From: Euschistus heros
Lineage: Eukaryota > Arthropoda > Insecta > Hemiptera > Pentatomidae
NCBI GenBank assembly: GCA_003667255.2
Contig: RCWM02000053.1
Span: 630,001-694,000 of the forward strand
Reading direction: 5' to 3'
DNA length: 64,000 nucleotides
Position numbers and translations under genes: made by a program. This document shows, one piece after another, positions 56,761 through 64,000 of the stretch. Positions within the stretch are counted from its first letter, which is position 1. Each line of letters begins with the position of its first letter. The notes under the pieces were generated by a model. That model was not told where the DNA came from and did not search any database. It saw only the letters and a program-made list of their open reading frames with translations.

Positions 56761-58870
56761 CTAGTCCCCCACGTAACTACGTATAAAAATGTGTTTATGT
56801 TTTTTAAAATTAATTATGGAAACACTGTCGAAATTATTTGCGCGAGCTTGCGATGTGAGCACCTTACGATTTAATGTGCTGCTTTCTCCTAACATTCTAT
56901 AACTTATTATTATTATTAGATTATTATTTATTAACATAGCACTACATTCCTGATAGTAGAGACTTGGCTTGCTCGAGCAAAGATCACCTGTCATCACGGT
57001 TAGTGCTGCCGCCTTCCAGTTTCTGGCACCAAGTAGAGTTAATGTTTTAGTAACAATACCATCTTTCCATCGTAGTTTAGATCTTCCAATACACCTCGTA
57101 CCATTGATTTGTTCAGTAAGAGCTTTCGCGGGCATCTCATTCTGGCAACATCGTAGCCGGGAGAGCTTAATAAACTTGGAGATATCCATATCTTTGTACA
57201 GACTTTGTATGTCTGCATTGGATCTTCTTCTCCAGGTTCCTTCCGAGTATACACCGCCAAAGATTCTGCGAAAGACTTTTCTTTCAAACCTCACGAGCAA
57301 AAACTCATTGTTCTTTGAAAACGTTCAGCATTCAGATCAATATGTGAGAACAGGTCTGACTAGTGCTTTATATACTCCTAACTTAGCATTCCGAGACAAA
57401 TGCTGCTCCTCAAGTGCTGCTGTAGAGCAAAAAAGCATCGATTGGCTGCCATAATACGCCGTTCAATCACGTCATTGATGTCATTTCGGACATAAATCTG
57501 CGTGCCCAGGTATACGAATTCCTGGACCACTTCGATGTCATGTAGTCCTAACTTTACTTATCCACACTTTACTGACTAGGGGCTCGATAAACTTGTACTT
57601 GGTTTTGTCTCCGTTGATGGATAGTCCTAGTCTCTTCGCCGAATTGTCGATTGCAGCAAAAGCGTTTTGTACTGCTTCTAATGATCTTCCGACTAGATCT
57701 ATGTCATCGGCATATCCAAGAACTCGTACACTTTTGTTTAGAACTGTGCCTCCTGTTTGGATTCCGGAATCTCTTATGGCTTTTTCCAAACAAAGATTAA
57801 GTATAAGGCAAGCCAGACTATCTCCTTGTCTCACACCTGCTGTCGTGTCAAAACCTCTTGAGAAAGCCCCATGCATACTTACAAAGCATTTATTGTCTTC
57901 TATTGTCATTCTCACCAGTCTGACTAACTTCTGGGGTATATTCATTTCTGTCATGGCCATTTATGCTTCCCTTCTATCAATCGAGTCATAAGCCTGCTTA
58001 AAGTCCATGAAAACATGATGGGTATTAATACGAAACTTCTTGTATTTTTAGGATCATCCAGAGGTTAAAATTTGTTCAATAGTTGATTATCTTAACGAAG
58101 CCACACTGATATTTTCTAATTTCTTTCCCTGCGTATGGAATCAATCTCTTGTATAATATGCTGGAGAGAATTTTGTATACTCATGGAAGTACTGATGTAC
58201 CTCTCCTTGTTACAATTCTAGGAATCCCCTTTATTATTGGATTGGGTGTATAATCGCTTTCTTCCACTCCATAAGAAGGCATTCATCTCTCCAAATATCC
58301 ATAAATAAATCCTGCAGGAAAGTAACCAGTTGAGGGTCATAATGTTTATATATTTCCGCTGGTATGTTATCAGTACTTGGAGCTTTATTATTCTTTAGTT
58401 TTTCGATGGTCGCTGCTATTTCTTCCCCGTCTGGTGGTTCAATCTCTATTCCTCCAGCCAGTCCCCCTGCGATGATGGTATCATCAGTAGTCAGCCCATC
58501 TATCTAATATTTTTTGCTTTTTCGTGATTAGCGAGCCATCTTCTGCTTCGCATGCGGGAGTCCTGGATTTAAATAATTGTCTACCTTCCTTCACCTTCCT
58601 TCCTTTTGAAAGGAATTTTTTGTTTTTGAAAGATTTTTCCATATCCTCCATCTGCTTATTCCGCCATCTTCTCTTCTTTCTTCGATGAACGTACTTCTCG
58701 CGACTCCTTGTGTCTTTATATTCATCCATCGAACTTCTTGTGTGTCTCCGTTGAATCATGTTTTTATAGACCTTGTTCTCTCTATCTGCTCAAGCAAGGC
58801 ATTCCTCATCAAACCATGGTCTTGTTTGTTTCTGTTTGCCCTTGAGACCCAGAACTTCTTCTGCTGTCTC
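56761..58870 (-). pseudogene. LINE ORF2 captured in the hAT, reverse strand
   Basis: The minus strand reads (from 58870) a linker with TRPWFDEEC (clearer in the second copy), MIQRRHTRSSMDEYKDTRSR, KILDRWADY, PDGEEIAATIEKLKNNKAPS, TDNIPAEIYKHYDPQLVTF, WKKAIIHPI, then KILSSILYKRLIPYAGKEIR and KYQCGFVK. The palm reads IPQKLVRLVRMTIEDNKCFV, GVRQGDSLACLILNLCLEKA and the catalytic YADDIDLVGRS (complement of 57688-57713). The end is RKVFRRIFGGVYSEGTWRRR and CIGRSKLRWKDGIV near 57070. Endonuclease and the first half are absent. Frameshifts at 57540, 57960 and elsewhere. A LINE type common in hemipteran genomes, clade left open. Confidence 0.8.
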
Positions 58871-59400
58871 AGTTAACGCATTTCATAACACCAACTTTAA
58901 ATTTGGTACTGAAGTTGCTTTTGGTACTTATATGTTTGAACAAGTTTCTGAATTTGTATACCATGGCTCATAAGTGACGTGCGACAACAGAATCTCGACT
59001 GATGTCCGGAGAAAAATTATCTTAGCGAATCACTGTTATTATGGACTCCGCTCGCATCTTTCTAGCAGCCTCGTCTCTCACCGCACTAAGGTTATCCGAT
59101 ACAAGACCCTCATTCGCCCTGTTTTACCTTATGGCTCTGAGACCTGGACCACTACAAAGGCTGATGAAAATGACCTTATTTTTGAAAGGAAAATCCTCCG
59201 TAGAATATATGGGCACACCTTTGAAAATGGACCATGGAGAAGGCGTAGTAATAGAGAAACCTATAGTCTCTATAACGAGCCTGATTTTGTAGCTATCATC
59301 AAGGCAGGGAAGTTAAGATGGGCAGGGAAACTCGTGCGGATGTCGGATGGGTCGGTACAAAAATAAATTCTAATAGAACAGATATCCGGCCGGCGCAGAG
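58860..59400 (+). pseudogene. LINE ORF2 C-terminal fragment, plus strand, inside the hAT
   Basis: Reads FGTYMFEQVSEFVYHGS, stop, VTCDNRISTDVRRKIILANH, YYGLRSHLSSSLVSHRTKVI, YKTLIRPVLPYGSETWTTTK, FERKILRRIYGHTFENGPWR and KLRWAGKLVRMSDGSVQK, stop, then GRRRVGRPRLRW. This is the region that should follow the palm of the minus-strand LINE, yet it lies head to head with that LINE's 5' part. It also comes from a different copy, since the minus-strand copy has its own C-terminus at 57300-57070. Confidence 0.85.
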
Positions 59401-59459
59401 TTGGAAGACCCAGGTTACGGTGGTCGAGTAACCTCTCAAGGTAGGTGGGGAGAGATCCA

Positions 59460-59815
59460 GGAACCCTGCACCACTCTCACTGGCCCTGATCAGCCACACC
59501 TCTCTCCCTTCACTTTTGCCCAAGTGCCATCAGCCAGCGCTCAGACTATAACTTCCTTTAAACATCATCTATTTCTTTACCTTCTCAATTACCATTCTTC
59601 CGAACGTATATAAAATATGAATATTTTAGTAATATATATTATTATAATATACGTATGTTCTATTTTTTTGTCGTTATCTTTTTTATTTTGTAACTCATAA
59701 TGCAATTATTAATCACTTGTCATAGCCAAACGATTGTCCTATGTATTGCACTCATATTTTATTCATAAGGGACAAACTGTCCCAGAATAAAGTTTATTTT
59801 CTTCTTTCTTTTTTC
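59460..59815 (+). mobile_element. CR1-like LINE 3' end captured in the hAT
   Basis: The C-terminus TITSFKHHLFLYLLNYHSSE, then a stop near 59611. The 3' untranslated part ends with CATAAGGGACAAACTGTCCC, AGAATAAAG and a short TTC/TTCT-rich tail at 59790-59812. It carries the same terminal stem-loop as the other CR1-like copies. Confidence 0.7.
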
Positions 59816-60332
59816 TGTATGCTCCATCAATATAATAAGGAACAAATATTCACGCCAATGATTCTTTTGGTGATCATTGCATACAAAAGAAACCCAGGTT
59901 TCAGGATTTTTCATCTTTTCAATAGGCATGTAATCAGCGACCGTCGATTAGCTGACAGTTTTTATTTTCCGCTTCTTTTCCACACTAGTAATTAAGTCAA
60001 ACCAAAATACTGTTACAAAGATGTTTTTGAAAACACACACAAACCCGCTAAGGCGTTACGAACTATTACTATAGCACCTCTATTAGCGTTTTTATACGTC
60101 AATTACTCTCATCAAGAAATGAGTAGAATACACCAGAACTTCGTAACATCACAGTACAACACAATAATGATTGAACTAGGGACTTTAACTAGCTTCTTCT
60201 CGCTGAGGGTGCGTACTCGGAGACTATTCTATAAATTATAGGTACCGGCAGGAAAATTAAAATGGTATTGGCCCGCGGACCCCTTGGAATTAGTTAGTGT
60301 GGCCCGAAGGCTGAAAAGTTTGGAGACCCCTG

Positions 60333-60955
60333 TTGTAGAGCATTGAATTTAATTTAATTTCATATGTAAGTTTCTGGTATTTGAAGCAAATGTTTAACAA
60401 AAAGTGAGGTAAACATTTTTTTTTATTTCTAAAATTATCGATTTTTAATAACATATATCTCGTAAACCGTTCGAATTTCGACAAATATGTATAGAATTAA
60501 TTTTAAAGGAAATTCAATTAGCTTTAATTTCGAGCATATTTTTCTTGAGTCCATTGTTTTCGGGATAAGATCGAAAAATACTAAAATGGGACCTCTCCCC
60601 TTCCCCCACCCTTTAGCTCAAGCTCTAGGGTCGGTGACTTTTAGTAGGTTTACCTTCTAATTACTCCTAGCGAAGCTGTGACCTCAAAAATTATCGCATA
60701 TTTCATACACTCTACACCCCTCATTTCAACACTCTTTGCCTAAGGTCGCACTTCTCTGCTAAAACACCTTTATCGCCAGTAATTTGGCTACAGCTCCAAA
60801 ACTAATAGTTCGATCCGAAATTTCTTTTTTTCATCTGAATGCTCATGAAATTTGCTATTAGAACCTATATATTAAGTTATGATCAAGTTTCGTAAAATAA
60901 CTATACCGGCACACTAAAAACCGAGACCTGTTTTGAAATCCAAAGGTGTTAAAAG
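60333..60955 (+). repeat. Fold-back repeat FB, copy 2, right part
   Basis: Continues from 54803 across the hAT insertion: CATTGAATTTAATTTAATTT, TCATATGTAAGTTTCTGG, ATATCTCGTAAACCGTTCG, CTAATTACTCCTAGCGAAGC, then a unit with GGCTACAGCTCCAAAAC and the end word CCTGTTTTGAAATCCAAAGG near 60930. Same orientation as the left arm of copy 3; the inverted half is absent. Confidence 0.75.
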
Positions 60956-61249
60956 TAATTTAATTAATTAATTTGGGCTGCAAAGCCCAGACAAACTTGA
61001 TAGTATTGGTTATTATTTGTAAGGTTAATATCATATTTAAAAAACCAAAGGTCCTTTATTTTTAATACAATATTTTTTCGAAATCAGCAACACAAAATAT
61101 ATAGAAAACGATGATATTTTTGGCCGGCTAGACCTACCATTTACCTTTCTGTGCGTTGGTGTTCCATATTGGTGTTATTTTATTGAACTCATTCAATTGA
61201 AAAATTCAATAACTTTTTGTACTTATCACTTTTATATGAAATCAGTAAA

Positions 61250-61995
61250 AGTACTACTAAAGCTTTTTGATTTGGATATTAAAAATGTAAATAATTTTAA
61301 CGAATACAGCTCATAAAATAATTATTCCTTATTAAGAATAAGCAACATTTATGTAAAAATATGTCATATTTGTTCATAATATATTTTTTTTAATGTGCAG
61401 TAATATAGCATAAGTGATTTGATTTTTTTTTATTAGTGATAGGAATAGATAATACTTTATTGTTTGCGGATTCCTTTTTTTTTTTTTAACTAGTTTTATA
61501 TTAATTAATAATTTTTTTTTTTTTTTGAAATTATCAGTTGGATCATGAAAATTCTATTTTGAGTTCCAAAGCAACCTTTCGATTGATATGTTATTTTAGA
61601 TTTGTAGTTTGAGGCTGCGCTAGTCATGATAAATGTAGATGCTACCTGAAAAAAAAATTGCATAGAAATTCGTATTTATAGGTTTCGGCCATTTTTGTTC
61701 GTATAATTAAAAAAAAGACATTTCGCCAATATTTATATTTTATTATTCTACACTTGCCTAATAGTTGACTTTTCTTTAAAAAATACTAGAAAGTAGTTTT
61801 TTTGAACCTAAAATTGTAAATATCACTTATATGGCCTTCTAAAATAGATACATCAAATTCTATGTCCATTTTATTAATAAATCCGTTTTCAGATCTAAAA
61901 AATGTCTATTGGTTTCTTAATTAGGAGGATTCTAAAATTGACCCCATAGGTGCTGCGATCTCTTGAGGCAGAAACACTCTAGAGTGAGGGGACAT
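61250..61995 (-). repeat. Repeat X, copy 2, inverted
   Basis: Reverse complement of 52060-53300 without the tandem duplication. It ends at GGGACATTTAGCC near 61999, directly before a MULE terminal-repeat fragment. Words in common are listed under copy 1. Confidence 0.75.
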
Positions 61996-62010
61996 TTAGC
62001 CTTAAAAATC

Positions 62011-62049
62011 ACTAGAACTTAGAAATCACAGACATCATTTCCTATAGAC
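62011..62049 (+). repeat. MULE terminal-repeat fragment interrupted by the hAT
   Basis: ACTAGAACTTAGAAATCACA, then GACATCATTTCCTATAGAC. It matches the MULE left end at 3781 and stops where the hAT copy begins at 62050. Its last 8 bases, CTATAGAC, are the expected target duplication. Confidence 0.75.
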
Positions 62050-63014
62050 CAGGGGTCTCCAAACTTTTCAGTCTTCGGGCCACACTAACTAATTCCAAGG
62101 GGTCCGCGGGCCAATACCATTTTAATTTTCCTGCCGGTACCTATAATTTATAGAATAGTCTCCGAGTACGCACCCTCAGCGAGAAGAAGCTAGTTAAAGT
62201 CCCTAGTTCAATCATTATTGTGTTGTACTGTGATGTTACGAAGTTCTGGTGTATTCTACTCATTTCTTGATGAGAGTAATTGACGTATAAAAACGCTAAT
62301 AGAGGTGCTATAGTAATAGTTCGTAACGCCTTAGCGGGTTTGTGTGTGTTTCAAAAACATCTTTGTAACAGTATTTTGGTTTGACTTAATTACTAGTGTG
62401 GAAAAGAAGCGGAAAATAAAAACTGTCAGCTAATCGACGGTCGCTGATTACATGCCTATTGAAAAGATGAAAAATCCTGAAACCTGGGTTTCTTTTGTAT
62501 GCAATGATCACCAAAAGAGTCATTGGCGTGAATATTTGTTCCTTATTATATTGATGGAGCATACAGAAAAAAGAAAGAAGAAAATAAACTTTATTCTGGG
62601 ACAGTTTGTCCCTTATGAATAAAATATGAGTGCAATACATAGGACAATCGTTTGGCTATGACAAGTGATTAATAATTGCATTATGAGTTACAAAATAAAA
62701 AAGATAACGACAAAAAAATAGAACATACGTATATTATAATAATATATATTACTAAAATATTCATATTTTATATACGTTCGGAAGAATGGTAATTGAGAAG
62801 GTAAAGAAATAGATGATGTTTAAAGGAAGTTATAGTCTGAGCGCTGGCTGATGGCACTTGGGCAAAAGTGAAGGGAGAGAGGTGTGGCTGATCAGGGCCA
62901 GTGAGAGTGGTGCAGGGTTCCTGGATCTCTCCCCACCTACCTTGAGAGGTTACTCGACCACCGTAACCTGGGTCTTCCAACTCTGCGCCGGCCGGATATC
63001 TGTTCTATTAGAAT

Positions 63015-63520
63015 TTATTTTTGTACCGACCCATCCGACATCCGCACGAGGTGTCCTGCCCATCTTAACTTCCCTACCTTAATGATAGCTACAACATCAG
63101 GCTCGTTATAGAGACTATAGGTTTCTCTATTACTACGCCTTCTCCATGGTCCATTTTCAAAGGGTGTGCCCATATATTCTACGGAGGATTTTCCTTTCAA
63201 AAATAAGGTCATTTTCATCAGCCTTTGTAGTGGTCCAGGTCTCAAAGCCATAAGGTAAAACAGGGCGAATGAGGGTCTTGTATCGGATAACCTCAGTGCG
63301 GTGAGAGACGAGGCTGCTAGAAAGATGCGAGCGGAGTCCATAATAACAGTGATTCGCTAAGATAATTTTTCTCCGGACATCAGTCGAGATTCTGTTGTCA
63401 CACGTCACTTATGAGCCATGGTATACAAATTCAGAAACTTGTTCAAACATATAAGTACCAAAAGCAACTTCAGTACCAAATTTAAAGTTGGTGTTATGAA
63501 ATGCGTTAACTGAGACAGCA
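63015..63520 (-). pseudogene. LINE ORF2 C-terminal fragment in hAT copy 2
   Basis: Same fragment as 58860-59400: VTCDNRISTDVRRKIILANH, VIRYKTLIRPVLPYGFETWT, FERKILRRIYGH, then in the next frame FENGPWRRRSNRETYSLYNE and KVGKLRWAGHLVRMSDGSVQ. Here WAGHLVRM keeps the His expected for this LINE family, whereas copy 1 has WAGKLVRM, so neither copy is simply derived from the other. Confidence 0.8.
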
Positions 63521-63523
63521 GAA

Positions 63524-64000
63524 GAAGTTCTGGGTCTCAAGGGCAAACAGAAACAAACAAGACCATGGTTTGATGAGGAATGCCTTGCTTGAGCAGATAG
63601 AGAGAACAAGGTCTATAAAAACATGATTCAACGGAGACACACAAGAAGTTCGATGGATGAATATAAAGACACAAGGAGTCGCGAGAAGTACGTTCATCGA
63701 AGAAAGAAGAGAAGATGGCGGAATAAGCAGATGGAGGATATGGAAAAATCTTTCAAAAACAAAAATTCCTTTCAAAAGGAAGGAAGGTGAAGGAAGGTAG
63801 ACAATTATTTAAATCCAGGACTCCCGCATGCGAAGAAGCAGAAGATGGCTCGCTAATCACGAAAAAGCAAAAAATATTAGATAGATGGGCTGACTACTGA
63901 TGATACCATCATCGCAGGGGGACTGGCTGGAGGAATAGAGATTGAACCACCAGACGGGGAAGAAATAGCAGCGACCATCGAAAAACTAAAGAATAATAAA
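63524..64000 (+). pseudogene. LINE ORF2 linker and RT start in hAT copy 2
   Basis: Same as 58870-58385 of copy 1: LKGKQKQTRPWFDEECLA, YKNMIQRRHTRSSMDEYKDT, KKRRWRNKQMEDMEKSFKNK, DRWADY, PPDGEEIAATIEKLKNN up to the window edge. Truncated by the edge, and with the same frame breaks as copy 1. Confidence 0.8.

Larger units (their letters stand above)
54804..60332. mobile_element. Large non-autonomous hAT element, copy 1 (complete)
   Basis: The two ends share the 16-bp inverted repeat CAGGGGTCTCCAAACT (left at 54804; right at 60317-60332 as its complement, one base off) and a GGCCCGCGGGCC-like inner motif. It is flanked by TTGTAGAG at 54796-54803 and 60333-60340, a perfect 8-bp duplication typical of hAT. 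The 5.5 kb interior encodes no transposase. It carries an FB fold-back (55.1-56.4 kb), a minus-strand LINE ORF2 (56.8-58.9 kb), a plus-strand fragment of the same kind of LINE (58.9-59.4 kb) and a CR1-like 3' end (59.5-59.8 kb). A second copy in the opposite orientation begins at 62050. Confidence 0.92.
62050..64000 (-). mobile_element. Large hAT element, copy 2 (inverted, cut by the window edge)
   Basis: Starts CAGGGGTCTCCAAACT at 62050 and is the reverse complement of 60332 down to about 58385. In the roughly 1.95 kb compared I noticed only a handful of differences, for example one extra C at 63160-63170, which joins two reading frames that are separate in copy 1, and a small change in the GGGAAACTCG/GGACACCTCG segment. 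Its other end and second target duplication lie beyond the window. Confidence 0.92.

Noticed and set aside
57593..57991. 132-codon plus-strand frame
   Set aside because: Antisense to the LINE palm with YADDIDLVGRS on the minus strand.

Overview
The window looks like a piece of an AT-rich, repeat-saturated arthropod genome, most probably an insect. There are no operons, no ribosome-binding sites and no compact bacterial genes. Instead there are spliced exons of an LDL-receptor-related protein (LRP), long microsatellites, a tRNA-derived SINE, and dense layers of Class I and Class II transposable elements. The families seen (Jockey, CR1-like, RTE-like and I/R1-like LINEs, a Penelope-like element with a GIY-YIG nuclease, DUF4817-type mariner elements, MULE, several hATs, many MITEs) fit large hemipteran or coleopteran genomes. 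The sequence alone does not fix the order. No tRNA, rRNA or CRISPR locus was recognised.

Layout, left to right. 0.5-1.1 kb: a non-coding fold-back repeat (called FB here). 1.1-3.0 kb: an I/R1-like LINE that has lost its reverse transcriptase. 3.78-9.86 kb: a MULE DNA transposon with about 70-bp terminal inverted repeats and a near-perfect 8-bp target duplication, split by a Jockey LINE. 11.7-14.3 kb: a deleted mariner inside long inverted arms. 15.6-16.2 kb: a LINE ORF1. 17.2-18.6 kb: a hAT relic with a CGGBP1-like N-terminus. 20.0-23.3 kb: an almost intact RTE-like LINE. 23.9-28.0 kb: MITEs, a BED-type hAT remnant and a Penelope tail. 28.1-30.7 kb: a (CT)n block and a degraded LINE. 31.7-34.9 kb: two LRP exons, the only host gene seen, with a SINE inserted exactly at the second exon's 3' boundary. 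35.4-39.6 kb: chimeric TE fragments, a Tc1-type MITE and a CR1-like copy. 41-43.1 kb: a Penelope-like element. 43.27-44.83 kb: a nearly full-length mariner. 44.9-46.1 kb: an unassigned coiled-coil (gag-like?) reading frame. 46.4-51.0 kb: a second I/R1-like LINE with a CR1-like LINE nested in it. 51.6-64 kb: two inverted copies of a repeat called X, further FB copies, and two nearly identical copies of a large hAT element in opposite orientation.

Almost every protein-coding stretch is broken by frameshifts, stops or truncation, so the window is mainly a record of nested insertions. The exceptions worth attention are the recent-looking hAT pair (5.5 kb, carrying captured LINE fragments and an FB fold-back), the almost intact RTE, and the mariner at 43.3 kb. 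The most novel-looking material is non-coding: the FB family, built from about 178-bp units arranged head to head around a conserved spacer; the X repeat; and a shared 3'-end signature (stem-loop, AATAAA, short tandem repeat) on all CR1-like copies.
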